Shown: positions 37,863 through 48,327 of the stretch, one piece after another | Position numbering within the stretch: the first letter of the stretch is position 1 | Layout: every line of letters begins with the position of its first letter | Assembly: GCF_022539665.2 (NCBI RefSeq) | Contig: NC_081339.1 | Location: forward strand, 8,305,367 to 8,369,366 | Origin: Daphnia carinata | Taxonomy: Eukaryota > Arthropoda > Branchiopoda > Diplostraca > Daphniidae | Length of the DNA stretch: 64,000 nucleotides | Reading direction: 5' to 3' | Made by a program: the position numbers and the translations under genes | Notes under the pieces: model-generated | The model's database searches: none | The model's input: the letters and a program-made list of their open reading frames with translations, nothing else | What the model was told of the DNA's origin: nothing

Positions 37863-37974
37863 CAACGGCTGATGCCTGCCATATTATCGAACGCCAGTAT
37901 TTACTTTACTACCGTGGTTGAATAAGATTTACTTTTACATTATGTAGTACGTGCAGAAAGACATGCAGGTATTC
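37863..37974 (+). repeat. 112-bp direct repeat, right copy
   Basis: Partner of 35446-35557. The two copies bracket the whole 2.3-kb block that contains the GCP6 fragment. Confidence 0.9.
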
Positions 37975-38095
37975 GGGAAACTCTGGCTATAATACATTTT
38001 GCACAAGAAAAAAAAATAAGATAAATGAATAGGCGTACGCGACATATTTTCTTTATTGAAATGGCGATCGTGTCATTCATATTAAACGTGTCATC

Positions 38096-39427
38096 TCATT
38101 GTACGGGAGTTTTGTCCTTGTTACGATTGCCCACTTTAAGACCCTTAGGTTCAGAGTGGCTGCGTTTCGTAAAGACTTTATGCTTGTACTTGAACACGAC
38201 CGTCTGTCGGATTCGCGGCTCAATTATGTTGCGTCGCTGCATAGACTTGTACCGATCGATCAAGACATGACCTGTATAAGGAAAGGTATTGTATATTAAA
38301 ATAGAAGACATGCTTGCCTTTTAATCATTAATTTTATAGACGATACCTTCTGTCTTCAATCCACGTAAAGTGCCAGTAATCTCTTCGCTGAAGTTCACTT
38401 CAATTGGCGGGGGTTTGTACTTGTGTCGGCCCAGCATGGCTGGCTTAAACATTTTGGCCTCTTTCTCCTTCTTTCTTAATTCGATTCGCTTGGCAGTCAG
38501 CTCTTCAGACTTTCGAATTTCTCGGCAATTGACCTCAATCTAATGAGAAACGGATGAACAATAGGAAATGATATTCGTATTTAAACAGATGGACATATTC
38601 AAATTACCTGTAAAGTTCCAGTAAACGCTTTTTAGCTTCTTTCAGTTTCTTTCGCCGCATATCATGCCATTTAAGGGCTTTGGCCCTGATTTTCTGTTCG
38701 CGAATCTTGGGTTTGGTTTGACGAACGCAAGGAACGTCTTCGTCCTCTTCTTTGGCTGGCTCTTCTCCAACGGCCAAACCTTGCGTCATTTCGGACCACC
38801 ATTCTTCTTAGTATTTAGTAAAGCGATTAGTATAACCAATCGCCCAAATATTTTTGCAAAAATTACTTCTTTTCTTTGTACTGGAATCTTCTTTAGCATT
38901 GGTCCTAGCCTTAGCCGAGTTCTGATTTCTTCCTTCATCCCTTTAGTCTTGAGATTATAAGCCTCTATCGATAAGGCTTGATGATCCTGGTAAGTTGGAT
39001 TGTATGAAGTTCCTGGATGAGGATATTCCACTGGTTTAAGTCCTGTTGTTTTCAAGAACATAGTCTCTGGCGGCTGTAAATCCGTTTGCCAACTTTCTCC
39101 ATTGTGTAAGTCTTTAACTGGTCTGACAAATCAAGTGCTGGTGCTTCTTTATCCCCAATCACGAAACTGTCGCCTGAATATAAACCACAATTACAATTTG
39201 TTATTTACAAAATTATGTATGACATGCCAACATCTCCCCGAAGATCAAAATCAAAAGTTGTACTCATCCTTTCTGGTTTCTTTTTGTCTGCTAATGCCTC
39301 AACATTCTCCTGATGTTGCTTCACAAACTGCAGAAGGCGAGTAGGAATTTTACCTTTGGCTCTCCTTTCCTCCATTACTTTTCTGAGAAGTGGATCTCCT
39401 CTTTCTTCTGGAAGTCGAACACGATTT
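38096..39427 (-). pseudogene. NOP53 (GLTSCR2/PICT1-like) partial gene, broken
   Basis: Minus-strand blocks match the NOP53 ribosome-biogenesis protein. They are 39427-39232 (NRVRLPEERGDPLLRK...FDFDLRGD), about 39200-38870 (ETMFLKTTGLKPVEYPHPG, SYNPTYQDHQAL), 38806-38608 (EWWSEMTQGL...RKKLKEAKKRLLELYR), 38539-38347 (LGRHKYKPPPIEVNFSEEIT) and 38271-38096 (GHVLIDRYKSMQRRNIIEP, stop). NOP53 acts in late 60S subunit maturation in the nucleolus. The N-terminal part is absent. Between LDLSD and VKDLHNGESW the frame shifts by one base, and phases disagree at several junctions, for example 38608/38539. I therefore call it a pseudogene, though sequencing indels could mimic this. Only the last two exons are repeated in the right arm. 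Confidence 0.78.
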
Positions 39428-39538
39428 CTAATACAAAAAGGGATTGGTAAAAACAAAAATAGTCCACATTGTTTACCTAAAAAGTTTACACATAAGGTGA
39501 ATTAATGAAACAACAGGCATGTTGATGTTCAAACAAAC

Positions 39539-39735
39539 CTCAACTAAGATAGAACTCGCAAATTTTGCTTTCAAAGTTGAACTGGTATTGGAATCAGACC
39601 TCCACAGAGCTTTCCAACCAACAGGTTCAAGTGTTTGTTCAGCATAGTAAACTATAATTTGCTGTACCTCCTGACCTTTAATAAAGTCTTTCTCTAGGTC
39701 AAAACATCTTTTTAGGTCCTCGACTATTTGCGCAG
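39539..39735 (-). pseudogene. Unidentified coding-like exon fragment
   Basis: A minus-strand frame of more than 60 codons reads AAQIVEDLKRCFDLEKDFIK then GQEVQQIIVYYAEQTLEPVG and WKALWRSDSNTSSTLKAK, with ordinary amino-acid composition, and ends at a GAG|GTTTGT donor. A possible start (MTGTKQQHILAVRS) lies just upstream in another frame, as if one small indel separated them. I do not recognise the family. It lies upstream of the NOP53 blocks on the same strand but does not look like the NOP53 N-terminus. Confidence 0.4.
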
Positions 39736-40184
39736 CGATCGTACGGCAAGAATATGCTGCTGTTTAGTCCCTGTCATCGTGTCATGTCAACTGAAGGAAA
39801 TTAACGGAACCGGTACCGTAAGCTGGCCACGCGCGGCGCTAGGCTCCACTTTCCACCGTTTTTTCCACACATTTCAATTCTGCATTCGTTACCAAACAGT
39901 GGAAAGTGGAGCTCGGTTGGGGACGCCCCTCTGGCAATGCAGTTTTAGGCGCTGGAGGTATTGTGCTTTTGGAAGTCAATTATGTTTCGCGCATGTGGCG
40001 TTTAAAGCAGCATTCCACCGCCAATTATGGAAATTTGAATAATGAGTTGTGATCGTTTCCATTGTTCCCGTACTGCGAAAACTGAAAATTCGACACGAAA
40101 CAATGAAAGGGTGAGTTAGACAGTGTTCGTGTGCGAACTTGGTCGTCACCCGAACACAGTGAACGGCCATCTTCATAATCCAAA

Positions 40185-40352
40185 CAAAATTTCAAAAATT
40201 AAACCCACAACGTGAATTTGGGAAGTCGGCTGAGGTGGTACGAACGTAATTTTCCACCACCATACATCTAGAAATGTAACCGATTTCCCAGGCCATTCCG
40301 TTGGCAAATTAATAAAAACAAACACCCTTGAGAAACGTGATGCGTTAGCCCC
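40185..40352 (+). repeat. Diverged repeat shared with 47165-47337
   Basis: The two stretches share blocks such as CACAACGTGAA, CCACCACCATACATC and CCGATTTCCCAG in the same orientation, with many substitutions and small indels. They are older than the near-identical repeats in the region. The function is unknown. Confidence 0.7.
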
Positions 40353-40439
40353 ATAGCATGTTAGACTGTGTCACCCCTCTGACGTCTTCAGAAGACAAAA
40401 GTTATATTGGGTTAACCATTTATTAATTTTTTCTATTAA

Positions 40440-40657
40440 TGCAGGGATATTTAACTAGGACGCAGATGCTGTTTGAGGGCTTAATTTTTCCGCTTTCATT
40501 TTCGAAACTAAGCAACAGTTTCCCTCACGGCCAATAGGTGGTCTAGAAATTTTTAATCAGTTGTTGAACTTCAAAACAACAGTCGACGATAAGCTTTTAG
40601 GGGGCGTTTCAGCATCGAAGAGAAACTGGAGAAAGATTTGCTGCATTTCAGAAGTTT
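40440..40657 (+). promoter_or_regulatory. Probable promoter/5' region of the left phospholipase B-like copy
   Basis: A 218-bp segment ending 30 bp before the ATG at 40688, duplicated at 34781-34998. It contains no obvious TATA box. Its position implies a promoter or 5' untranslated region. Confidence 0.5.
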
Positions 40658-40687
40658 ACACTAGTTGAAGCGTGTCTTTCGAAGAAG

Positions 40688-42386
40688 ATGAACAATCTTC
40701 ATCTTCCCTGTGTGTTGCTAAGCCTTAGCTTACTTTTGATTTCTGCCCAATCTGCAGAACTTATCCAAGAGAACGAATCAACAACAGCCTATGTGGTGTT
40801 TAATGAAAATAATGAAGAATTTGTAATTGTTAACAACGAGCCACCTCGCGACAAATACGTTGCTGGGGCAAAGTCACAAACTCCATTAACCAAACAGGGT
40901 ATTTTCTACTTGAAATGTATAAGAATGTACTATATCTTATTGTTAATTATACTGTGTCACAGATGGCAAATTTTGAGGTCTGGACCAATGGGAACTTTCC
41001 AGATACTATGCAATCTAAGGCAGCTGGCTTCCTAGAAGGTTATCTTACCCATGAGCTTATCTATTTCTCGCACTTGAATACCCTTCAAGATTATTGTCAG
41101 GGGCGTGATGGCTACTGTAGCAAGCTCCGTACTTTTCTGACTACAAATACAAAATGGGTTAACAAGATGTACAAAAAACTGAGAAACACAAGTCCATTCT
41201 GGCATCAGGTATTAGTCACCCACAGCCTATTTAGTTATCTTATCTTGTAAATAATTGTTTTAAATTTCACACCATTCTGAATTGCGTAAAATGTGATTCT
41301 TTAGGTTGGTTTGTTCTATGAGCAAATGGAAGGAATGGCAACTGGTTGGGAAAAAGCCGCAGTTAATGCTGGCCATTCAATGGGAAGCTATGGATTTCTG
41401 TAAGTTAACATTAATATAGCAAATGTTTTAATATTTTTCATACATAAATCTCTTCTATCTTCGTTCAAAGTTGGTTCAATATCTTTGGAGATATGGAAGA
41501 GTTTGAACAAATGTTTGTTCATCGACAAGTGAACAAGGACTGGCGACTAAATAAAGTTGGTCGACGTCATATGGTTGCGTCGTGCTCCGCCTTAATCAAA
41601 GTGCTTCCCGAAACATCAGACATCTACACTTCCCACGTTACATGGAACGGTTACGAATCATTGATCAGAATTTTGAAGAAATACAGCCTGGAAGTACATC
41701 AAACGGCCGACGAAAACTCAGCACTTATTCCAGGCCATTCCATGTCGTTTTCTTCTTACCCGGCCTGTTATACTCAGGAGACGATTTCACCGTCATTTCT
41801 TCTGGCCTCGTTTCCATGGAAACTACCATTGGAAATAACAGTAAACGTTTTCATGATTATGCATATTGCATAGAGATAAATGATTATTTTTTTCATACTT
41901 CCAGACGAAGAGCTATTCAAGTACATCAAACCCACCGGACAAGTTCTTGAAGGAGTTCGGTCCATGGTCGCAAATCGCCTCGCTTCAACCGGTATTAGAG
42001 CCTTTTAGCTTAAAGTAATGCAGTGCCTTGACCATTTCATTATTGATGATAAAGGCAAAGAATGGACAGGTGTTTTTGGACGGCATAACAGCGGCACTTA
42101 CAATAATCAATGGATGATTGTCAATTATAAACTCTTCAAGCCTGGCAAACCTCTTCGCGATGGTCTCTTTTGGGTTCTCGAACAGTTGCCGACTCTAATT
42201 GAATCTCGAGATATGACTGACGTGTTGAGAACCAAATCTTTTTGGCCATCGTATAACAGCCCATATTTCCCCACCATCTTTAATCTTTCTGGCACACCAG
42301 CACTCGTGGAAAGTACGGTGATTGGTACACGTACGATAAAACGCCTCGTGCGCTCATTTTCAACCGTGACCAGTCCAAAGTCACCG
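40688..42386 (+). pseudogene. Phospholipase B-like (PLBD/lama family), left copy, truncated
   Basis: Exons read as 40688-40898 (signal peptide CVLLSLSLLLISAQS), 40963-41208 (MQSKAAGFLEGYLTHELIY), 41305-41399, 41471-41840, 41905-41991 (YIKPTGQVLEGVRSMVANRL) and 42055-42386 (HNSGTYNNQWMIVNYKLF...FWPSYNSPYF). These are hallmarks of PLBD proteins, lysosomal or secreted N-terminal-nucleophile hydrolase-fold proteins. Damage is clear. One base is missing near 41762, where the frame shifts between SFSSYP and GLLYSGDDF. Another base is missing near 42315 compared with the right copy. The exon expected between the first two is absent. The gene is cut at 42386, before the C-terminal 120 residues. The junction between exons 1 and 2 is also out of phase. 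Confidence 0.82.
40786..42386 (+). repeat. Inner inverted repeat, left arm (about 1.6 kb)
   Basis: Matches the reverse complement of 44915-46574, covering most of the phospholipase B-like gene including introns. Because introns are shared, the copy arose at DNA level, not through an RNA intermediate. The left copy keeps the 5' end and the right copy keeps the 3' end. Confidence 0.93.
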
Positions 42387-44488
42387 ACGTTCGTTGGTGA
42401 ATGATATTTAAAAATCAATATCTCTGTGAATTCAATGAAAACCACAGCCTATAATCGAAATTGAACGCTGATTTCAAGAATGTGATTGCCTTTCTTGAAT
42501 AATGAACCGTTTTGGAAATATACGGCATTATAGTTCTGTATCCCGCTAGCGGTGTAATTTGTTGGCGCACAAATTTGCTACCCAAATTTTTATGTTTATT
42601 TTATTTTTTCCTTATCTAGTTGTGAAATATGAAAAACGGGAATTTTTCTTAAAATCTGCGCACAAAAAATATGTATTTCTATAAAGTAACGTTGATGGAC
42701 GTAGTATTATACCACATATTGTATCAGTACTACATATAATAATAAATCAATCAGTCTTGCTCCAGCTCTACCTGCCAGAAGGCAACACGGTATCAAAAAG
42801 ATTACAAGTCAGAAAGCGGATGACATTTTGTCATTCTTGTCCCTCCATCAGCCTAAAATCAGGCAGAGTCCTAGAATAAGGCAGTACGTCCTTGTGTACG
42901 CCTCACGAAATATGCTGTTCCGTAAGGTATCTTTGAACTTGCCGCCACGAAGAGAGAGAAACCTAAAGACTATCGTGGTAAAAACACAGATATTTTACTG
43001 TTGCTACGAAAGATGTCGTGGCAATACAGTTTTTTCCGTCATGCAACGGCAGCCTTTCGTGACAATAGATTTAATGAAATGCATGCCCAATTTGGATACA
43101 ACGTGAAAAGAATACCTGTGCTTATGTAAAAGCTTTCTCTTGCAAAGAACACCGTTTTTGCTCACTACCAAGCCTATTTTCCATTGCTACGACATCGATG
43201 ACGTAAAATGCGAGTCCATCACGAACGCGTGACGATTTTAACTCCGTGTAAACGTGCAATTCTTCATTTAAAAAAATAAAATAGCAAATGAAAGTCAGGT
43301 CCGTATGACTAGGGCTTCGTGGTCAGCATGCAAATTTTAATCGTCAATCTCCATTGTGACATTTTCCCACCTCACAAGCCTTAGCGTACGCGCACTGTCG
43401 TTCTCTGTGCAAGCACACCATACATTATCACTCCTGGCAGTTCTATATAAAAGCCTAGACACACCCTTTAATGTACAAACCTTAAACAAAAGGCAGCAGT
43501 GTAAAATAGTCCGTGCGTGTTGGCATTCTAATGAGACTCGACATCCGACTGCTGCCTCGACCTTCTTCCGCTCATCCATTCCGACAGCGCTTTCAAACTA
43601 ACTCTCATCAGCGTCCCTTTATCGCCAAAGCTTTTGACAGATGCCGTGCAAAAGCAATAGATGACAAGGCTCTCACAGTGGCAAGCGTACAGAGCTACCC
43701 TTTAACTTCCAGGAAAATGTTGAAGCGAAAACTAACAGGTCCGTTCGAGTGCTGAAATAGGATCACATTTCACAGTGTGTGTAACGTTTCCATTGAAAAG
43801 AAAGGCACAATTTTTTCCTACTAACTTTATTTATTACTTTGTTTCTTATTAATAATTTAATGAATCTATGCGCTTGTAAGTTTGACGGCACCTAAAAAGG
43901 AAAAGTGAATATTCGTGTATAACGTATCCCCGTCTGTGAGTGACCTCTTGCAAGTTTTGGATCCAACTACCTGATATCGAAGCGTGACGGTAAACAATGA
44001 CCACATCGAACATCAAAAAAGAAAACACACAAATGAGAAGAAGAAAAGAAAAAAAGCTCGTCTTTTAACTAGCAGAGGCACAACTTCACGGACCGCTCGT
44101 TTCGGTGCCGCCTCGCCGCACATTTGACAGGAACTCTATTAACTGACCGCATAATGCATCCTTACCGCCCATTTCGAACACGCTATATCTCTTCCTGGTG
44201 CTACATATCTGTGCACTGATGGATGGCATTACCTGGCAAGGCCGATTGATTCAGTTGGCAACGACAGGCTACAGATCGCAATACACGGATGTCTTATGTA
44301 AGTCGATAGGGAATTCTTTCACGGCCACGTGGAAACACTTTCCGTAAATAGAATTCGTCAAACGAGCAAATCGCAGATCACAACAAAAATGTTTTAAAGT
44401 CCAGAACGCAAGGATAAAGGGAGAAAAACAATGAATATCTCAGAAATAAGACATCGTGGTTCACGTTTGAAGTTCGAGATACAATGTT
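42387..44488. other. Spacer between the inner inverted-repeat arms
   Basis: About 2.1 kb of apparently unique sequence separating the two phospholipase B-like copies. It contains a TATA motif at 43444-43453 and one short open frame after it, and otherwise no identifiable gene. Confidence 0.5.
43444..43453 (+). promoter_or_regulatory. Possible TATA box in the inter-arm spacer
   Basis: TATATAAAAG lies about 70 bp before the ATG of an 80-codon frame (43513-43755). The frame is Arg/Ser-rich, has no recognised family and no signal peptide, so I do not annotate it as a gene. Confidence 0.3.
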
Positions 44489-44914
44489 TTAGAGAGTCCA
44501 CTTCGTCTGAACTGGTTGAAATTTCCAAAGATCAGGATGGCCAACGTGGGACAAGTTACTAAAATCCGATGCACTCCATCTAAACGCCGGTAGAGAGTCG
44601 TAGGTCGGTCCGCCAACCGCAATAAAGTCCAATGAAGACATGAGTTGATGTGAGGTAACCTTGCAGTCGGTAGCATCGTGAGAACGGTGGCTCAACGCAT
44701 GGAAAGGATAAGTGCCGTTAGTAGGATTCAGATCGTTACGAGCCGAGATGGCGTTTTCTCCAGAATATTTCGGATCGCATTTGTCGCAGCGAGAAAGCGG
44801 GTCATTGCGGTAATCGTTGTATCTCATCTAAATAAAAAAAGACAGGTTTAGTGGTAGTACTTTCCAAAAATAGAACGTAAGAAGAAACTCACCATCCTTA
44901 TCATTGAATCCATA

Positions 44915-46574
44915 TCGGTGACTTTGGACTGGTCACGATTGAAAATGAGCGCACGAGGCGTTTTATCGTACGTGAACCATTCACCGTACTTTTCCACGAG
45001 TGCTGGTGTGCCAGAAAGATGAAGGACGGTGGGGAAATATGGGCTGTTATACGATGGCCAAAAAGATTTGGTTCTCAACACGTCAGTCATATCTCGAGAT
45101 TCAATTAGAGTCGGCAACTGTTCGAGAACCCAAAAGAGACCATCGCGAAGAGGTTTGCCAGGCTTGAAGAGTTTATAATTGACAATCATCCATTGATTAT
45201 TGTAAGTGCCGCTGTTATGCCGTCCAAAAACACCTGTCCATTCTTTGCCTTTATCATCAATAATGAAATGGTCAAGGCACTGCATTACTTTAAGCTAAAA
45301 GGCTCTAATACCGGTTGAAGCGAGGCGATTGGCGACCATGGACCGAACTCCTTCAAGAACTTGTCCGGTGGGTTTGATGTACTTGAATAGCTCTTCGTCT
45401 GGAAGTATGAAAAAAATAATCATTTATCTCTATGCAATATGCATAATCATGAAAACGTTTACTGTTATTTCCAATGGTTTGTGCCGTGTAAATTTAACAC
45501 AGAGGTGCGAAAAGGGAGACGGCCGGTTCTTGGAGGTTAGAGCCCTCCGTGGGAACCAAGGTCGGTGCGGGGAAACAGTGCCGGCGGGTCATTCCTTACA
45601 GTAAGAAGAAAACGACATGGAATGGCCTGGAATAAGTGCTGAGTTTTCGTCGGCCGTTTGATGTACTTCCAGGCTGTATTTCTTCAAAATTCTGATCAAT
45701 GATTCGTAACCGTTCCATGTAACGTGGGAAGTGTAGATGTCTGATGTTTCGGGAAGCACTTTCATTAAGGCGGAGCACGACGCAACCATATGACGTCGAC
45801 CAACTATATTTAGTCGCCAGTCCTTGTTCACTTGTCGAGGAACAAACATTTGTTCAAACTCTTCCATATCTCCAAAGATATTGAACCAACTTTGAACGAA
45901 GATAGAAGAGATTTATGTATGAAAAATATTAAATCATTTGCTATATTAATGTTAACTTACAGAAATCCATAGCTTCCCATTGAATGGCCAGCATTAACTG
46001 CGGCTTTTTCCCAACCAGTTGCCATTCCTTCCATTTGCTCATAGAACAAACCAACCTAAAGAATCACATTTTACGCAATTCAGAATGGTGTGAAATTTAA
46101 AACAATTATTTACAAGATAAGATAACTAAATAGGCTGTGGGTGACTAATACCTGATGCCAGAATGGACTTGTGTTTCTCAGTTTTTTGTACATCTTGTTA
46201 ACCCATTTTGTATTTGTAGTCAGAAAAGTACGGAGCTTGCTACAGTAGCCATCACGCCCCTGACAATAATCTTGAAGGGTATTCAAGTGCGAGAAATAGA
46301 TAAGCTCATGGGTAAGATAACCTTCTAGGAAGCCAGCTGCCTTAGATTGCATAGTATCTGGAAAGTTCCCATTGGTCCAGACCTCAAAATTTGCCATCTG
46401 TGACACAGTATAATTAACAATAAGATATAGTACATTCTTATACATTTCAAGTAGAAAATACCCTGTTTGGTTAATGGAGTTTGTGACTTTGCCCCAGCAA
46501 CGTATTTGTCGCGAGGTGGCTCGTTGTTAACAATTACAAATTCTTCATTATTTTCATCAAACACCACATAGGCT
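44915..46574 (-). repeat. Inner inverted repeat, right arm (about 1.66 kb)
   Basis: Reverse-complement partner of 40786-42386. Its left edge lies inside the penultimate exon and its right edge inside the first exon of the phospholipase B-like gene. Across that right edge an unrelated plus-strand coding fragment begins. Confidence 0.93.
45479..45600. other. 122-bp GC-rich filler insertion
   Basis: Comparison with the left copy shows that about 65 bp of exon (around 41761-41825) is replaced here by 122 bp beginning TTTGTGCCGTGTAAATTT. Its GC content is clearly higher than the flanks. It has no terminal inverted repeats or target duplication. I cannot name its source; it resembles captured filler DNA at a repaired break. 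Confidence 0.75.
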
Positions 46575-46584
46575 ATAAATGTGA

Positions 46585-46827
46585 GTTTTTGTTTTTACCG
46601 GATCAAAAAACGGCGGCTACGCGTTTCCCATTACAACTGGTCGTTTCGCACCCGTTGTACCTCGTACTGCCAATGCACAGAAAATTTTAGATGGAAGCAT
46701 ACTTGCATTGCAATATGTTACTGGACCTCTTAACGCGGCAGGTACTGCTACATGCTTTTCTTTTGAGTTATCTTGTGATATGAGCGCTTCCGCTGATGAT
46801 TCTTCTTGCGCAGCTCAAACTTTTTGA
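46585..46827 (+). pseudogene. 3' end of an unidentified gene, cut by the repeat boundary
   Basis: A plus-strand frame without its own start reads GSKNGGYAFPITTGRFAP, VVPRTANAQKILDGSILALQ, YVTGPLNAAGTATCF and ends SCDMSASADDSSCAAQTF before TGA at 46825-46827. It is about 80 codons long with balanced composition and several cysteines, so it looks like the final exon of a real, possibly secreted, protein. It starts only about 10 bp from the end of the inner repeat arm at 46574, which implies that the rearrangement removed its 5' part. Family unknown. Confidence 0.5.
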
Positions 46828-47164
46828 TAAAACTTTAACAAAAGAAAGAAAAAATTTCACTCTGGTAAGGCCATATTTAATAAACAGCATACTTCTTGAA
46901 ATATTTCTTGTTATGGCAAGTTTCTCCTAATGATTTGTTACAACCATATGACATGAAAACTATTCTGGCCAAATCAACTCCAACGTAAACAGTCAAATTA
47001 CTGCGTGCCTGCCAGCGCAATTACATATCACATTCGCGAACCCTTTGGCTGGACAGTTATGGTTTCCAAATAGCAAACTGTATAGCCATAAACACACCGA
47101 TCACAAAATCAATCAAGAAGTCAACCAAAAAAGGAACAGAGAAAAGAATAAAATATTTAAGAAT

Positions 47165-47337
47165 AAAATTCAAATTTCATTTAAATTAAACGCACAACGT
47201 GAAGCTTGGGAAGTCCATTTGTATCTTTGATGGAGGTGGTGCGAACTTGATCAACCACCACCATACATCCAGCAATGGCACCCGATTTCCCAGTTCATTC
47301 CGTTGGAAACTAAACAAACTCAAGAAACATGCGTCAC
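47165..47337 (+). repeat. Diverged repeat shared with 40185-40352
   Basis: Direct-orientation partner of the 40185 segment; shared words include CACAACGTGAA and CCACCACCATACATC. It follows the truncated coding fragment and precedes the promoter-like sequence at 47502. Confidence 0.7.
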
Positions 47338-47501
47338 ACTTATACCGATAAGGCGACCGACACTCATTAGCAAGATTCAGACCATTCAAAGTCCTTCACG
47401 TCAACAAATAACGACAGACTTGCAGGTAAAGTCGCAAAATGCGAAAGCATATGTCTAAACGAAAACAGCTCATTAAAACAACGAAGGGATAATGTTCTCA
47501 T

Positions 47502-47586
47502 TATATAAATGCCCACCCGATTCATCTGAAATGCTGGAACGCGATGACCGCGTATCAACCCATGGCCTACTATAATAACGGCGTGG
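47502..47586 (+). pseudogene. Promoter and first codons of an unidentified gene, interrupted by a repeat
   Basis: TATATAAAT at 47502-47510 is followed by an ATG at 47544 reading MTAYQPMAYYNNGVGC. After about 14 codons the sequence joins the duplicated block that starts near 47587 with TTGTGCAGAATGTATTATAG, shared with 54955 onwards. The TATA, the short leader and the Tyr-rich start resemble small arthropod matrix-protein genes, but the rest of any gene is gone. This is suggestive, not firm. Confidence 0.35.
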
Positions 47587-48327
47587 GTTGTGCAGAATGT
47601 ATTATAGCCAGAGTTTCCCGAATACCTGCATGTCTTTCTGCACGTACTACATAATGTAAAAGTAAATCTTATTCAACCACGGTAGTAAAGTAAATACTGG
47701 CGTTCGATAATATGGCAGGCATCAGCCGCTGCTTATGTCATTATAATACTTTTAACGCGGCCGTTGAGGCCATAGTGTTTTAACTTAAATGTATGGTCCA
47801 ATTTTTTACGATGGCCGTGGGGGCCATAGTGGTGAGAAACGCTTTGATAACTCATCCCAGTCGAATAATTAGCAAAAAAAAGTTTGTGGAATATAAAATT
47901 TTGGGTTTGAATAAGTGAACTAAGGAAATGTATATGTATTTCGTAACATCTGACGGAAATTTATTTAATTCCATTTAAGGACAGATCTTGTCTACATGCG
48001 GATTACTGCTGGTCAATACCACACTTGTTTCCATCCTCGTTTTCAATAATATGAAGATTTGTTTTTTCTTCATTAAGGACCAACGAAACCCTTACAATTG
48101 CGATCTAAGCACTATCCAGGACAAACGTCTCAAGTACTTCGTAGGGGTATTCATTCATTAATAAATAAAATTCAACCAAAAACGAAATACGATTTGTGTA
48201 TATTTCTCCTCTTGTTGTATAACCAAGTGGAAAACTAATAATTGCATCAAAGAAACCGTTTTTCTGTTATATTTATGTGTAAGTCTGTCTCTCTCTCTCT
48301 CCCTCTTTTTTATCTCGTATTTATTCA
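47587..48327 (-). repeat. Partial third copy of the outer repeat, without the GCP6 fragment
   Basis: Aligns with about 54955-55550 of the right arm: the 112-bp repeat, the TATGGC..CACGGCC segment and one 275-bp repeat. It then jumps to the far end of the arm (about 57360-57505), including the CT microsatellite. The GCP6 fragment, the second 275-bp repeat and about 850 bp beyond it are missing. It is in the same orientation as the right arm and is the natural empty-site comparison. Confidence 0.88.
47933..48180 (-). repeat. 275-bp repeat, single copy in the partial third unit
   Basis: A single, slightly more diverged copy of the repeat, ending in AAATTCAACCAAA before the junction to the distal segment. 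Confidence 0.85.

Larger units (their letters stand above)
35557..38468 (+). repeat. Outer inverted repeat, left arm (about 2.9 kb)
   Basis: This arm matches the reverse complement of 54497-57412. It carries an AT-rich segment, two 275-bp direct repeats around a GCP6 fragment, a 112-bp repeat and the last two exons of a NOP53 copy. The GCP6 reading frames are identical between the arms, whereas the NOP53 exon differs at roughly a dozen positions. The match ends within a purine/pyrimidine-rich tract near 38468. Confidence 0.93.
44489..46574 (-). pseudogene. Phospholipase B-like (PLBD/lama family), right copy, internally damaged
   Basis: Minus-strand blocks are 46574-46462 (5' truncated first exon), 46397-46152, 46055-45961, 45889-45601, 45398-45312, 45248-44893 and 44827-44489. 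The 3' half is in good order: HNSGTYNNQWMIVNYK, WPSYNSPYFPT, YGEWFTYDKTPRALIF, MRYNDYRNDPLSRCDKC, GENAISARNDLNPTNGTYPF and the terminal GHPDLWKFQPVQTKW, all PLBD landmarks with correct phases. The copy lacks the signal peptide and start. In the fourth block about 65 bp has been replaced by 122 bp of unrelated GC-rich DNA (45479-45600), which adds a stop after SFSSYCKE. Compared with the left copy its C-terminus is complete; neither copy alone is functional as I read them. Confidence 0.83.

Noticed and set aside
35446-37974. 112-bp repeats as terminal repeats of a DNA transposon
   Set aside because: They are direct, not inverted, and no transposase-like frame lies between them.
43513-43755. 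80-codon frame after a TATA motif
   Set aside because: Arg/Ser-rich, no signal peptide or family; kept only as a possible promoter.
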